64,000 bases of DNA from Paeniglutamicibacter quisquiliarum (GCF_019084045.1 NZ_JAHRED010000008.1:62001-126000); one strand, 5' to 3'; shown: positions 1-10,789, counted from the stretch's first letter. Numbers and translations: made by a program. Notes: a model not told the origin generated them from the letters alone.

Positions 1-908
<908 letters not shown>

Positions 909-1202
909 GAAATACCTTTCTCACGGTTCGTCCGCGATGCCACCTACCGGTAACACCACTATGACCCTGTCAAGTCCGCGTCCCGCCGAATAACGGCGAG
1001 TCGGGATCCAGGGTCCAATTAGTTGAACGCCTTTTTCCCGCCATTTGTTCCCATCGAACCAACTCGATGGTGCCGGCTTGATAGCCATGGAACACGAACC
1101 CAACCGGGTCTGTTGGTTAACAGTGTCTCACGTTTCAGTGTCACGGAGATTCATCGGGAACGTGATCCGACGAATTATCTGCCACGGGGTTCCCCGCCGG
1201 GC

Positions 1203-2369
1203 TCAGGCACTGAGCCGTCCTTCCAGCCGGAGCCGCCATGCGCGTGCCGGATCCGCCACCCACGATGGCATTTCGCCCGATTCCACCAATTTGCCCATGA
1301 GCTGTGCGAGCCGGTATTCCGGATCGTTTTTCAGCGCCGACCCAAAGAGCCTTAGCGCGGAGCTCCCCTTTCCCTTGGCCCAGTTCACCCAGCCCAGCAG
1401 GCACAGGAGCGCGCAGGCCTCCTCCCCTTCCGCAACGCCGAGCAGGTCGCGGCAAAGGAACCACAGGCGCTCAATCCTGTCCCAGTCGGGGGTGCATGGC
1501 GCCGTTCCCAGCAGGAAGTCGGAGAAGTCCTGCGATGCCCGCCCGAAGTCGGAGGCGCGAGAGACCTCTTTCAACGCCTCGAACGCGCGCAGGGTTCCGC
1601 GGCCGGCCAGGTAGGGAAGGATGTCGCGAATCATGCGGTCGCTGAGCGAGAGCAGGAGCGAAGCGCACAATACGTCGTCGGCCCGCAGCCGGCGTTCGGC
1701 GACGGCCGGATCCGCATCCAGCAGCCCGGCCCAGTCCTTGACCAACGACTCCCGCGGGACGGATCCGGACAGTTCCCGGGCCAGGATTTCCTGGTTCATC
1801 CTGACCGCGGACTTGTTGCCCCATTCGGCAACGCCGCCGCCGTCCCAGATTTGTTCCTCGGGTGCCGATCCGGCGACAACCATCCGCAGGTGGGTCTCCG
1901 TCAGCGCGAGGTCAGGCAGGTCGAATCCCTCACTGGGACAGCAGTTCTCGCTGAGGCAGAAGTAGCTGTGCCAGCGGTTGGCACCCACATACCAGGCGTC
2001 CCGGACCTGGATTCCCGAGTGCACGAGCTCGGGGGCCAGCCGCTCGACGAGTTCGTGCTTGGGCAGGGAATCGTGGCTCCCGCCGGGGACCTGCCCGGTG
2101 TAAACGGCGGCAAAGACGGCGGTTGCGTCCGGTACCTTGTGCACCAGCTGAACCAGCTGTTCGGCCCATTGGGCCGCCGTCGCGCTGCTGCATTCCGTTC
2201 GCGGCAGGTCAACCCGCAGCGTGGCAGCCAGGCACGAGCCCTGCATGATCAGCAGCACCACTGCATTGCGGGGGTAGAACCCCAAGGCGTGGGGAATGTA
2301 GGCCAGCACCTCTTCGGGGCTGGCCAAGGAAAAGTTAGACGCTGAGGGTGTAGTAGTCATGCACCCCAT
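1203..2369 (-). CDS. DUF4192 domain protein
   Basis: About 388 residues, matching the actinobacterial DUF4192 family, whose function is unknown. The family N-terminus is recognisable: SPEEVLAYIPHALGFYPRNAVVLL. Further in are the conserved WHSYFCLSENCCP-type segment with a Cys pair and a C-terminal part resembling helical repeats (ALLCLLGWVNWAKGKGSSAL, then an Ala/Leu-rich stretch), which by family experience precedes a variable tail. No signal peptide or membrane segment is obvious. The start is uncertain: ATG at 2369 or ATG at 2360, and neither has a strong ribosome site. It lies between sigA and an MFS carrier on the same strand. No function is assigned. Confidence 0.85.
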   Translation of the reverse strand: MGCMTTTPSASNFSLASPEEVLAYIPHALGFYPRNAVVLLIMQGSCLAATLRVDLPRTECSSATAAQWAEQLVQLVHKVPDATAVFAAVYTGQVPGGSHDSLPKHELVERLAPELVHSGIQVRDAWYVGANRWHSYFCLSENCCPSEGFDLPDLALTETHLRMVVAGSAPEEQIWDGGGVAEWGNKSAVRMNQEILARELSGSVPRESLVKDWAGLLDADPAVAERRLRADDVLCASLLLSLSDRMIRDILPYLAGRGTLRAFEALKEVSRASDFGRASQDFSDFLLGTAPCTPDWDRIERLWFLCRDLLGVAEGEEACALLCLLGWVNWAKGKGSSALRLFGSALKNDPEYRLAQLMGKLVESGEMPSWVADPARAWRLRLEGRLSA

Positions 2370-2508
2370 GCTGCGCCCGGCCCAAGGGCGGCGGGAGGCG
2401 ACCCTGGTTTCATGTGGATACCGCCGACCGGGGCCGGCCCGGCGTCCTGCGGCGTGTGCGGAGCAGTCGCGTTCCCGGCTGCGGCCAGATGCGCGGCAGC
2501 GGCCGGCG

Positions 2509-3828
2509 CTACTCGATTTCGGTGCGCCTGGACATCTCCCGGGCCGAACGCGGCGGGTACTCGCCCCGCAACGCCATGCCGCGGCGCGCCTTGTTGCGGG
2601 TGAGGATCATGCCGACCACGCCACCGAGGATCACGACGAACTGGAAGGACAGTGCCCACCGGAACGCGTCAAGGGAGTACAGTTCGGCGCCGGGTCCCGC
2701 CGCCTTCTGCTGGAGGTCAAGCAGCCAGCCCACGACGTACACGGTGACCAGTGCGGCCAGGAACCCGCCGACATTCACGATGCCGGTGGCGGTGCCGATG
2801 ACATGTGGCGGGTTGAAGGTGCGGGCGAAGTCAAACGCGATCATGGAAGCCGGGCCGCCCAGCGCAACGGACACGATCAGGACCACCAGCAGCCACATTG
2901 GTGCCTGCCCGGGCCAGAGCAGCACGACGATCCAGCTCAGGGCGATCGCCCCGATGACGTTGAACGCAATCGCCGAGCGCCGTTGCGGATGCCGCGCCAC
3001 CGCCGCACCGAGGACGGGTCCGGCGACCAGGGCGACGACCACGAAGATGGAGAGCAGCCCCGAAGCGGTGGCCGGGCTGACTCCCTGGCCGGAAACCAGG
3101 AAAGGATACCCCCAGGTCAGCAGGAAGACGTTGGTGGTGAACTGGGTGGTGAAGTGCGTCCAGAAACCGAGCCTGGTCCCCGGTTCCCGCCAGGCGTTGG
3201 AAAGCAGCACCCTGGCCCGGGCCGGTGCCCGCGGTGCCTCGCTGCTGCGCGGGCCGTTGCTGATCAGCACCAGGGCAAGGGCAAATCCGAGCACCGACAG
3301 CGCCGCCAGGGAAAGGAACGCCGGAGTCCAGCTCCACAGGTGCAGCAGGGCAACGAACGGGATCAGCGAGAGCAGCTGGCCCAGTTGGCCCACCATCCCG
3401 GTGGCCTGGGTGAGCATCGGGATGCGGTAACCGGAAAACCAGATCGGCAGCAGCCGGATGACCGAGACAAAGGTCATCGCATCGCCCGCGCCGACGAAGA
3501 ACCGCCCGACCAGGCCTGCACCGACCGAATCGGCCATGGCAAGCAGCAGCTGGCCGACCATCATCAATGCCGCGCCGCCGGTGATCATGGCCCGCGGCCC
3601 CCACCTGTCCACCAGGATGCCGACAGGAATCTGCAAGCCCGCATAGACAACCAGCTGCACCACGGAGAACGTCGCAAGGATCGAGGCGGAGGCGTCAAAC
3701 CTGTCGGTGGCCTCCAGGCCGGCCACGCCGAAGCTGGTCCGCTGGGTCACCGCGATGAGGTAGGCCGTAATGCTGACAATCCACACCACCCACGAGCGGG
3801 CGGAGTCCAGGTGTTCGGCCTTGGTCAC
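2509..3828 (-). CDS. Major facilitator superfamily transporter
   Basis: A 439-residue membrane protein with about 12 predicted hydrophobic segments. It has the MFS loop 2-3 signature near residues 67-80 (GILVDRWGPRAMITGG), so it should be a secondary carrier in the cytoplasmic membrane; the substrate cannot be read from sequence. The start is GTG at 3828, and its first base is the last base of the upstream PAC2 gene's TAG (TAGTG), which implies translational coupling and co-transcription. The C-terminal tail is Arg-rich (ARRGMALRGEYPPRSAREMS). About 140 bases without an evident gene separate it from the DUF4192 gene. Confidence 0.9.
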   Translation of the reverse strand: MTKAEHLDSARSWVVWIVSITAYLIAVTQRTSFGVAGLEATDRFDASASILATFSVVQLVVYAGLQIPVGILVDRWGPRAMITGGAALMMVGQLLLAMADSVGAGLVGRFFVGAGDAMTFVSVIRLLPIWFSGYRIPMLTQATGMVGQLGQLLSLIPFVALLHLWSWTPAFLSLAALSVLGFALALVLISNGPRSSEAPRAPARARVLLSNAWREPGTRLGFWTHFTTQFTTNVFLLTWGYPFLVSGQGVSPATASGLLSIFVVVALVAGPVLGAAVARHPQRRSAIAFNVIGAIALSWIVVLLWPGQAPMWLLVVLIVSVALGGPASMIAFDFARTFNPPHVIGTATGIVNVGGFLAALVTVYVVGWLLDLQQKAAGPGAELYSLDAFRWALSFQFVVILGGVVGMILTRNKARRGMALRGEYPPRSAREMSRRTEIE

Positions 3829-4763
3829 TAGGAATCCTTGGCGGCCGTGCCACCCTGCTCGGGGAAGCCGGAGAGGAACGCCTCGACGGCCAGGGCGAGT
3901 TCGTCGCCGTCGGGGACCTCCGCATCGGGCGTGACCAGCAACGAGCGACGCTCGACATCGGGGACGTGCTGGTCAAAGCGTTCCTCGAAGTTTTCCACCA
4001 TCCGGGCGACGTCGGGGGTGGCGGCAACCTGTTCGGCGATCTGCGATTCGAGGTTGCGCCCGGCCTCGCGCAGGCGGTCGGTGGGCAGGCCCAGTTCCAT
4101 GGCGGCACCGACGTATTCCAGGACGCCCACGGCAACCTGGGGGTACTCGGCCTCGGAGAGGTAGTGGGGCACGTGGATGGAGTAGCCCACCGCGTCCCTG
4201 CCGGCCTCGACCAGGCGGACCTCGATGAGGCTGGCCAGGCTCGCCGGCAACTCCGCCGTGGGGGTCCAGGTGGAGATCCCGTCGATCAGGTCCTTGCGGT
4301 TGCCGTGTGCAGTGACACCCAGCGGGCGCGTGTGCGGAACCGGCATCGGCACGGCGTCAAAGGAGACGGTCAGTCGCACGTTGAAGGCATCGACCAGCGC
4401 GATGACCGCGGCGGTGACCCGTTCCCAGGCCAGGTCCGGCTCGGTCCCGGTCAGGAAGAGGAAGTTGCGCTCCAGCCCGTCGGTGAGCCGGTAAAGCTCA
4501 AGGCGCGGGGCCTGATACGCGGCGAAGTGGTCGCCGAGGAAGGAAATCTGGGGGCGCCGTTCGCGATAGTTGACGAGCTGGTCCGTATCGAACGAGGCGA
4601 TGAGCTGAGGATCCAGCGCATCCAGCAGCTCGGTGCGCACTTGGGACAGCGCATGGCCGGCATCGGCGTGGCCGCGAAGGCCGACGAGCAGGTCAAGGCC
4701 CTGAAGGTCGAGTGCATCCAGGTCGAGGTCTTCGAACCTGATCAGGGAATTGTGGTCAAGCAT
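3828..4763 (-). CDS. PAC2 family protein (proteasome assembly chaperone-like)
   Basis: A 311-residue soluble protein of the PAC2 family, common in actinobacteria and named after a eukaryotic proteasome-assembly chaperone; the bacterial role is not established. The family core is visible: LDLLVGLRGHADAGHA near the N-terminus, DFRRERRP-type segment NYRERRPQISF, then LFLTGTEPDLAWERV and VPHTRPLGVTAHGNRK, with YSIHVPHYLSEAEYPQ further on. The start is ATG at 4763, chosen because AAAGGAGC lies 8 bases upstream; an upstream in-frame ATG at 4811 has no such site. The stop overlaps the MFS start by one base, so the two probably form an operon. Confidence 0.85.
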   Translation of the reverse strand: MLDHNSLIRFEDLDLDALDLQGLDLLVGLRGHADAGHALSQVRTELLDALDPQLIASFDTDQLVNYRERRPQISFLGDHFAAYQAPRLELYRLTDGLERNFLFLTGTEPDLAWERVTAAVIALVDAFNVRLTVSFDAVPMPVPHTRPLGVTAHGNRKDLIDGISTWTPTAELPASLASLIEVRLVEAGRDAVGYSIHVPHYLSEAEYPQVAVGVLEYVGAAMELGLPTDRLREAGRNLESQIAEQVAATPDVARMVENFEERFDQHVPDVERRSLLVTPDAEVPDGDELALAVEAFLSGFPEQGGTAAKDS

Positions 4764-5171
4764 TGCCGCTGCTCCTTTCGGGTTGCGTCGCTGGGTTTCA
4801 CCGGCCACCACCTGCGCCCTGGGTTTGACTCAAGGTGGCCACCGGTCCCCCGGGCGGGGCCGGATCGGGGCAACGCCAACTGCGGGGAAACCATGGAACG
4901 GGTGCGGGCCGGATGATCCCAATCGGGATTCGTTCGGTCGCGTACTACTGGGGTCAACCCCAATGGCAGGCGTTTTCTTCCCGTGGCCCGCAACCAATTC
5001 TAGGCCGCTTGCCAGGCGAATGCGCTGTGGGATCGGTCTCAACGATACGATCGGTAAAGGCCAATCGGCTTTTGCGTCCCGGCGACCCCGGGACGCGGCC
5101 GCCATCCCGGCCCCTTCGATGCATGCGCATCTGACGTGCATGCACAGAAACCAATGAAGAGGAATCGTTCC
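4764..5171. other. 408-bp divergent intergenic region, PAC2 gene / pepA
   Basis: No credible gene. It must carry the promoters of the minus-strand PAC2-MFS pair and of pepA. Visible elements are a direct repeat GATCGGT (5031-5037 and 5049-5055) with a possible -10 TACGAT at 5046-5051 for pepA, and a short inverted repeat TTGGGGTTGACCCCA on the minus strand around 4951-4965 whose TTGACC could be a -35 for the PAC2 gene. None of these is decisive. Confidence 0.4.
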
Positions 5172-6686
5172 GTGATCAACTCCATCGATCTCAAGCTGAC
5201 CGCCGTTTCGACCGACATCAAGCGCATCGGCGCGGACGCACTGGTTCTCGGTGTCGTCAAGGGCACCGATGGTCCCGTCCTGGTGGCCTCGCCCTTCAGC
5301 GCCAAGGTCACCGAAGCCCTCCAGGGTTCCCTGTCCGGCCTGAACGTCACCGGCGCCGCCGACGAACTCGTCCGCATGCCGGCCCCCGCCGAAACCAAGG
5401 CCCTGGTCCTGGCCCTCGCCGGCCTGGGGTCATTCGAGGAATCCACGCTGAGCGCGGAGGCGCTGCGCCGCACCGCGGGCTCGGCCGCGCGCCAGCTTGC
5501 CGGGCTCTCCACCGTGGTCTTCGCCCTGCCGGCGGCCACCCTCGAGCAGGCCGCCGCGGTGGCCGAGGGGGTCGCCCTGGGCGCCTACCACTTCAACAGC
5601 CACCGCTCCACCCCGGCCACCAAGCTCCCGCTGACCGAGGCCGTCATTGCCACGGCGGCCTCCGCGGATCCGGGCCTGCCGGCGGCGCTGAAGCGTGCGG
5701 CTATCCTGGGCCGCGCCGTCCGCGCCACCCGCGACCTGGTCAACGTCGCGCCCAACGTGCTCTACCCGGCGTCCTTCGCGCAGGAAGTCAAGGACTCGAC
5801 CAAGGGACTGCCGCTGAAGGTCACGATCCTCGACGAGAAGAAGCTGGAGAAGGACGGCTACGGCGGCCTGATGGGCGTCGGCGGCGGGTCCGATCGCAAG
5901 CCGCGCATGGTCAAGGTGCAGTACGCGCCGGCCAAGGCAACCCGGCACCTGGCGCTGGTGGGCAAGGGCATCACCTTTGACACCGGCGGCATCTCCATCA
6001 AGCCGGCCGCCGGCATGCACGCCATGAAGTGCGACATGGCCGGGGCCGCCACCATCTTCCAGGCCATTGTTGCAATCGCCGAACTCAACCTGCCGATCAC
6101 CGTCACCGGCTGGCTCTGCCTGGCCGAGAACATGCCCGGCGGCGCCTCCACGCGCCCGGGCGACGTCATCACCATGTTCGGCGGCAAGACCGTCGAGGTG
6201 CTGAACACCGACGCCGAGGGCCGCCTGGTGATGGCCGACGGACTCGTGGCGGCCAGCGCAGAAAAGCCCGACGCCCTGATCGACGTGGCCACGCTGACCG
6301 GTGCCCAAATGGTCGCCCTGGGCCTGCGCACCGCCGGAGTCATGGGCGACGAGGCGCTGCGCAACGCCGTGGTCGCCGCCGCCGGCAAGGCGGGCGAGGC
6401 CGCCTGGGCCATGCCGATGCCCGAGGAACTGCGCCCCACCATCGATTCGCAGGTCGCCGACCTGGCCAACATCGGTGAGCGCATGGGCGGGATGATGACC
6501 GCCGCGGTGTTCCTCAACGAGTTCGTGGGCGAGGCCAACGGGGCCAAGATCCCCTGGGCGCACCTGGACATTGCCGGCCCGGCCTTCAACGAGCAGGCCC
6601 CGTACGGCTACACCCACAAGAACGGCACCGGATCCTCGGTGCGCACCCTGGTGGCGCTGGCGGAGGAAATGGCCTCCGCGAAGTAG
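5172..6686 (+). CDS. pepA: Leucyl aminopeptidase (M17 family)
   Basis: Cytosolic dinuclear-metal aminopeptidase that removes N-terminal residues, preferably leucine, from peptides. About 504 residues, the usual length. The M17 signature NTDAEGRL is at residues 345-352, and the metal/catalytic region VGKGITFDTGGISIKPA precedes it (about residue 265). The start is GTG at 5172, with AAGAGGA ending 8 bases upstream; ATGs at 5136 and 5154 are in frame but this ribosome site lies downstream of both. The N-terminal macro-like domain is more variable. It diverges from the PAC2 gene and is followed by a hairpin and then lpdA. Some PepA proteins also bind DNA; nothing here tests that. Confidence 0.95.
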   Translation: MINSIDLKLTAVSTDIKRIGADALVLGVVKGTDGPVLVASPFSAKVTEALQGSLSGLNVTGAADELVRMPAPAETKALVLALAGLGSFEESTLSAEALRRTAGSAARQLAGLSTVVFALPAATLEQAAAVAEGVALGAYHFNSHRSTPATKLPLTEAVIATAASADPGLPAALKRAAILGRAVRATRDLVNVAPNVLYPASFAQEVKDSTKGLPLKVTILDEKKLEKDGYGGLMGVGGGSDRKPRMVKVQYAPAKATRHLALVGKGITFDTGGISIKPAAGMHAMKCDMAGAATIFQAIVAIAELNLPITVTGWLCLAENMPGGASTRPGDVITMFGGKTVEVLNTDAEGRLVMADGLVAASAEKPDALIDVATLTGAQMVALGLRTAGVMGDEALRNAVVAAAGKAGEAAWAMPMPEELRPTIDSQVADLANIGERMGGMMTAAVFLNEFVGEANGAKIPWAHLDIAGPAFNEQAPYGYTHKNGTGSSVRTLVALAEEMASAK

Positions 6687-6989
6687 GCCTGCGGGCACAG
6701 TCCCCGGACCCGATCTTTTCTACTCTCCGTAGTAGAAATGCACGCAAGCGCGGCGGCGGCGCCCCCTCGGGCGCGCCGAATCGCCGCCGCCGCTGTGCGA
6801 CCGGTCACAGGTACGCGCAATCTGCCTCACCGTATGTGGCCGAGCGCGTTTCGGGGGGCTAAGGTAAACCTGATAGATCACTAGCATGACCGTATTTTCG
6901 CGCCCGTTGAACCGGGCGCGCAGGTACACCCAAACAGACCCCTGGTCGACCACGACGTCGGCCACAACTCATAACGAGGGAGCGTTCAC
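6687..6989. other. 303-bp intergenic region pepA-lpdA
   Basis: No gene. It contains a GC hairpin just downstream of pepA (6750-6793) and, further on, an AT-richer stretch with TAAGGT at 6859-6864 and GATAGATC just after it that may hold the lpdA promoter. The lpdA leader is then roughly 110 bases long. No riboswitch or known operator was recognised. Confidence 0.4.
6750..6793 (+). terminator. Possible intrinsic terminator after pepA
   Basis: GCGGCGGCGGCG (6750-6761) pairs perfectly with CGCCGCCGCCGC (6782-6793) across a 20-base loop. There is no T tract, so termination is only a suggestion. Confidence 0.35.
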
Positions 6990-8369
6990 GTGGCCGAATC
7001 GGCAGCAACGCAAGAATTCGACATCCTCATTCTCGGTGGCGGTTCCGCCGGCTACTCGGCAGCATTGCGCGCCGTCCAGCTGGGGTTCACCGTTGGCTTG
7101 ATTGAAAAGGCCAAGCTCGGTGGCACCTGCCTGCACACCGGTTGCATCCCCACCAAGGCGTACCTGCACTCCGCCGAATTGGCCGAGAACGCTCGCGAAG
7201 GCGCGAAGTACGGCATCAACACCACCCTCGATTCCATCGACCTGGGTGCAGTGCGCAGCTACAAGGACGGCATTGTCGCCGGCAAGCACAAGGGCCTGAC
7301 GGGTCTGCTGAAGATGAAGAAGGTGACCGTTATCGAAGGTAACGGCCGCCTGGTCTCCCAGGACACCATCGACGTTGACGGCGTGGCGTACAAGGGCAAG
7401 AACATCATCCTCGCCACCGGTTCCACCTCCAAGACCATGGGCATCGAAATCGGCGGCCGCGTGCTGACCAGCACCGAGGCACTGAACATGGACACCCTGC
7501 CCAAGAGCGCCATCGTGCTCGGCGGCGGCGTCATCGGCGTCGAGTTCGCTTCCGTGTGGAAGTCCTTCGGCGTAGACGTCACCATCGTTGAGGGCCTGCC
7601 GTCGCTGGTCCCGAACGAGGATCCGGCGATCATCAAGAACCTGGAGCGCGCCTTCAAGAAGCGCGGCATCAAGTTCAACACCGGCGTCTTCTTCGAAAAG
7701 GTCGAGCAGGACGCCAACGGCGTCAAGGTCTCCCTGGCCGACGGCAAGACCCTCGAAGCGGAGATCGTCCTCGTGGCCGTGGGCCGCGGCCCGGTCACCG
7801 AGGGCCTGGGCTACGAAGAGCAGAACATTCCGATGGACCGCGGCTTCGTGCTCATCAACGAGCGCTGCCACACCGGCGTGGGCAACATCTACGCGATCGG
7901 CGACATCGTCCCGGGCGTGCAGCTGGCCCACCGCGGCTACCAGCACGGCATCTTCGTCGCCGAGGAAATCGCCGGCCTGAACCCGGTGGTCGTCGAGGAC
8001 ATCAACATCCCGAAGGTCACCTTCTGCGAGCCGGAAATCGCTTCGGTCGGATACTCCGAGCCGGCCGCGAAGAAGAAGTTCGGCGACGACCAGATCGAAA
8101 CCACCGAGTACAACCTGGCCGGCAACGGCAAGTCCTCGATCCTGGGCACTTCCGGCCTGATCAAGATGGTGCGCGTGAAGAACGGCCCCATCGTGGGCGT
8201 TCACGGCATCGGCGGTCGCATCGGCGAGCAGATCGGCGAGGCACAGCTCATCGTGAACTGGGAAGCCTACCCGGAGGATGTTGCGCAGCTCATCCACGCA
8301 CACCCGACGCAGAACGAATCGCTCGGCGAGGCCGCCATGGCCCTGGCCGGCAAGCCACTGCACGGTTAG
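6990..8369 (+). CDS. lpdA: Dihydrolipoyl dehydrogenase (E3)
   Basis: FAD-dependent flavoprotein that re-oxidises dihydrolipoyl groups of 2-oxoacid dehydrogenase complexes, passing electrons to NAD+. 459 residues, normal length. N-terminal FAD-binding motif GGGSAGYSAA near residues 17-25; redox disulfide in GGTCLHTGCIPTK (Cys47 and Cys52); NAD-binding GGGVIGVEFAS in the middle; the C-terminal His-Glu pair in HAHPTQNES (His438, Glu443). The start is GTG at 6990 with GAGGGAG seven bases upstream. It lies directly upstream of sucB, its likely E2 partner, though a hairpin separates the two genes. Confidence 0.97.
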   Translation: MAESAATQEFDILILGGGSAGYSAALRAVQLGFTVGLIEKAKLGGTCLHTGCIPTKAYLHSAELAENAREGAKYGINTTLDSIDLGAVRSYKDGIVAGKHKGLTGLLKMKKVTVIEGNGRLVSQDTIDVDGVAYKGKNIILATGSTSKTMGIEIGGRVLTSTEALNMDTLPKSAIVLGGGVIGVEFASVWKSFGVDVTIVEGLPSLVPNEDPAIIKNLERAFKKRGIKFNTGVFFEKVEQDANGVKVSLADGKTLEAEIVLVAVGRGPVTEGLGYEEQNIPMDRGFVLINERCHTGVGNIYAIGDIVPGVQLAHRGYQHGIFVAEEIAGLNPVVVEDINIPKVTFCEPEIASVGYSEPAAKKKFGDDQIETTEYNLAGNGKSSILGTSGLIKMVRVKNGPIVGVHGIGGRIGEQIGEAQLIVNWEAYPEDVAQLIHAHPTQNESLGEAAMALAGKPLHG

Positions 8370-8381
8370 TCACATTTGCTT

Positions 8382-8420
8382 CACCGGGCATGCGTTCCCC
8401 CGCGGAACGCATGCCCGGTG
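8382..8420 (+). terminator. Perfect 17-bp hairpin between lpdA and sucB
   Basis: CACCGGGCATGCGTTCC (8382-8398) and its exact complement (8404-8420) are separated by a 5-base loop, 12 bases after the lpdA stop. There is no T tract, so it may be a terminator, an attenuator or an mRNA-stabilising stem between lpdA and sucB. Confidence 0.6.
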
Positions 8421-8517
8421 CACTAAGCTCGGAGGCACTGACCTCCCACGGGATGTGCGGGAAACCGCGGATCTCTCGCACACAAATTTTTTAGATTTTT
8501 AGGAGAACGGGAACAAG

Positions 8518-10269
8518 ATGTCTGAAACCGTGAACTTGCCCGCCCTGGGTGAAAGCGTCACCGAAGGCACCGTTACGCGCTGGCTCAAGCAGGTCGGCGA
8601 CCGCGTCGAGGTCGACGAGCCGTTGCTGGAGGTCTCGACCGACAAGGTTGACACCGAAATCCCCTCGCCGGTCGCCGGCGTCATCGAGGAAATCCTCGTG
8701 GCCGAGGACGAGACCGCCGAAGTTGGAGCCGCATTGGTTCGCATCGGTGATGGCTCGGGCTCCGGCTCGGCACCCGCCGAAGCTGCCCCGGCCGCAGAGG
8801 CACCTGCCGCACCGGCCGAGGCCCCGGCCGCAGCTGCACCGGAGGCACCGGCACCCGCCGCCGCACCGGCCGCTCCCGCCGCACCGGCGGAAGCCGCATC
8901 GGGCACCGAGATCACCCTCCCGGCACTGGGCGAGTCCGTCACCGAAGGCACCGTCACCCGCTGGCTCAAGGCCGTCGGCGAAGAGGTCGCCGTTGACGAG
9001 CCGCTGCTCGAGGTTTCCACCGACAAGGTCGACACCGAGGTTCCGTCCCCGGTCGCCGGCACCCTGTTGGAGATCCGCGTTCCGGAAGACGAAACCGTTG
9101 AGGTCGGCGCCGTCCTGGCGATCGTCGGCGCCGCGGGTGCAGCAGCACCCGCAGCCCCGGCCGAGGCCGCACCGGCCCCCGCCGCCGAGCCCGCTCCGGC
9201 CCCGGCAGCTCCCGCAGCAGCTCCGGCTCCCACCGCCGAGCCCGCTCCGGCCCCGGCAGCCCCCGCTGCAGCACCTGCCGCCGCCCCGGCTGCCCCTGCC
9301 GCCGCCCCGGCCGCTGCTCCGGCCGCCGGCAACGACGGCTACGTGACCCCGCTGGTTCGCCGCCTGGCCAACCAGAACAACGTCGACCTGGCGACCGTCA
9401 CCGGCACCGGTGTCGGTGGACGCATCCGCAAGCAGGACGTCATCGACGCGGCCGCCGCCGCAACGACCGCTCCGGCCGCCGCCACCTCCACGGCTCCTGC
9501 CGCGGCACCGGCAGCCAAGGCAGCGGCACCCGTCGTGGCCTCCTCGCTGCGCGGCACCGTCGCCAAGGCACCGCGCATCCGCCAGGTCATTGCCCGCCGC
9601 ATGCGCGAGTCGCTGGAAATCTCCACCCAGCTGACCCAGGTCCACGAGGTCGACATGACCCGTGTCGCCAAGCTGCGCAATGCCGCCAAGAACGAGTTCG
9701 CGGCCGTCAACGGCTCCAAGCTCACCTTCCTGCCGTTCATCGCCAAGGCCGTGGCCGAGGCGCTGAAGCAGCACCCGAAGCTGAACGCCGAGTACGACGA
9801 GTCCAAGCAGGAGATCACCTACCACAACGCCGAGCACCTGGCGATTGCGGTTGACACCGACAAGGGCCTCCTGGTTCCGGTCATCTCCAACGCCGGCGAC
9901 CTGAACCTTGCCGGCCTGGCCGGCAAGATCGCCGACGTGGCAAAGCGCACCCGCGACAACAAGATCGGTCCGGACGAACTCTCCGGCGGAACGTTCTCGA
10001 TCACGAACATCGGTTCGGTCGGTGCGCTCTTCGACACCCCGATCATCAACCAGCCGCAGGTTGCCATCCTGGGCACCGGTTCCATCGTGAAGCGCGCTGT
10101 CGTCGTGTCCGGCGTCGACGGCGACGACACCATCGCCATCCGCCACATGATGTACCTGTCGCTGACCTACGACCACCGCTTGGTCGACGGCGCCGATGCG
10201 GGACGCTTCCTGCAGACGCTGAAGGCACGCCTTGAAGAAGGCGCATTCGAAGCCGACCTGGGCCTCTAA
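8518..10269 (+). CDS. sucB: 2-oxoglutarate dehydrogenase E2, dihydrolipoyllysine succinyltransferase
   Basis: E2 core of the 2-oxoglutarate (or a combined 2-oxoacid) dehydrogenase complex. 583 residues: lipoyl domain 1 at about 2-76 (DKVDTE, lipoylated Lys43), an Ala/Pro-rich linker, lipoyl domain 2 at about 137-210 (Lys170), a longer Ala/Pro linker, an E3/E1-binding domain at about 280-312 ([20 protein letters not shown]), another linker, and the acyltransferase domain ending in [13 protein letters not shown] (His553, Asp557 catalytic). Two lipoyl domains is common in actinobacteria. The start is ATG at 8518 with AGGAGAACGGGAAC upstream. LipB and LipA, which attach and build the cofactor, are encoded 3 kb downstream. 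Succinyl rather than another acyl specificity is inferred. Confidence 0.93.
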   Translation: MSETVNLPALGESVTEGTVTRWLKQVGDRVEVDEPLLEVSTDKVDTEIPSPVAGVIEEILVAEDETAEVGAALVRIGDGSGSGSAPAEAAPAAEAPAAPAEAPAAAAPEAPAPAAAPAAPAAPAEAASGTEITLPALGESVTEGTVTRWLKAVGEEVAVDEPLLEVSTDKVDTEVPSPVAGTLLEIRVPEDETVEVGAVLAIVGAAGAAAPAAPAEAAPAPAAEPAPAPAAPAAAPAPTAEPAPAPAAPAAAPAAAPAAPAAAPAAAPAAGNDGYVTPLVRRLANQNNVDLATVTGTGVGGRIRKQDVIDAAAAATTAPAAATSTAPAAAPAAKAAAPVVASSLRGTVAKAPRIRQVIARRMRESLEISTQLTQVHEVDMTRVAKLRNAAKNEFAAVNGSKLTFLPFIAKAVAEALKQHPKLNAEYDESKQEITYHNAEHLAIAVDTDKGLLVPVISNAGDLNLAGLAGKIADVAKRTRDNKIGPDELSGGTFSITNIGSVGALFDTPIINQPQVAILGTGSIVKRAVVVSGVDGDDTIAIRHMMYLSLTYDHRLVDGADAGRFLQTLKARLEEGAFEADLGL

Positions 10270-10285
10270 CCCCGGTTAGCCACTG

Positions 10286-10324
10286 AAGGGGACGGTCACC
10301 GCTGAACGCGGCGGCCGTCCCCTT
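10286..10324 (+). terminator. Intrinsic terminator after sucB
   Basis: AAGGGGACGG (10286-10295) pairs with CCGTCCCCTT (10315-10324), with further G/C pairs inside, followed by TTGC. It sits 17 bases after the sucB stop. Confidence 0.7.
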
Positions 10325-10381
10325 TGCTATGTCGTCGACCACCTTCGGACGGCCGGATTCTGTGCGGTGTGCAGTTTCCAT

Positions 10382-10387
10382 TAGGCT
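10382..10387 (+). promoter_or_regulatory. Predicted -10 box for a leaderless mRNA (10395 gene)
   Basis: TAGGCT is followed by seven bases and then the ATG at 10395, so transcription would start at or next to the initiation codon. The bases before the ATG contain no ribosome site. Confidence 0.5.
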
Positions 10388-10394
10388 GGCTGGC

Positions 10395-10745
10395 ATGACC
10401 TTTTTGCATGCATTCCTCGTATTCCTGCACGTCCTGGGTGCGGCGGCGCTCGTTGGCGGCTGGCTCGCAACATTCAAGACCCCGACGGTGAACGTCTGGC
10501 AATGGTATGGCGCCATCGCCCAGCTGGTAACCGGCCTGTTGCTGGTCGGCCTGGCCGAAATGGGTGACGGGCCGGTCAACCACGCCAAGATCGCCGTCAA
10601 GCTCCTGCTGGCCATCGGCGTCTTCGTCGCAGCCCTTCTGGGCCGCCGCAAGATCAAGAACGGCCTCGAGGTTCCGACCGGCCTGGCCCACGGCACCGGC
10701 GGCACCGCGTTGATCGCCATCGCCGTGGCGACCCTCTGGGTCTAG
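10395..10745 (+). CDS. Small membrane protein of unknown function
   Basis: 116 residues with three or four hydrophobic segments (FLHAFLVFLHVLGAAALVGG; an AQLVTGLLLVGLAEM stretch; KIAVKLLLAIGVFVAALLG; a C-terminal ALIAIAVATLWV). It resembles small actinobacterial integral membrane proteins with a conserved HVLGAAAL-type first helix, but I cannot name a function. The start at 10395 was chosen because a longer frame (from 10329) runs into the sucB terminator, and because a -10 box is placed 7 bases before this ATG. It stands alone between two hairpins. Confidence 0.75.
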   Translation: MTFLHAFLVFLHVLGAAALVGGWLATFKTPTVNVWQWYGAIAQLVTGLLLVGLAEMGDGPVNHAKIAVKLLLAIGVFVAALLGRRKIKNGLEVPTGLAHGTGGTALIAIAVATLWV

Positions 10746-10789
10746 CCACCGGCGCACCGCCTGCTCCGGCAAGGCACAGGTGGACAGGG

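Noticed and set aside
6855-6880. DtxR/IdeR-like iron box upstream of lpdA (AAGGTAAACCT)
   Set aside because: Too far from the TTAGGTTAGSCTAACCTAA consensus to support.
8780-9530. Tandem repeats in sucB
   Set aside because: They encode the Ala/Pro linkers and two duplicated lipoyl domains, normal for this enzyme; not a DNA repeat element.
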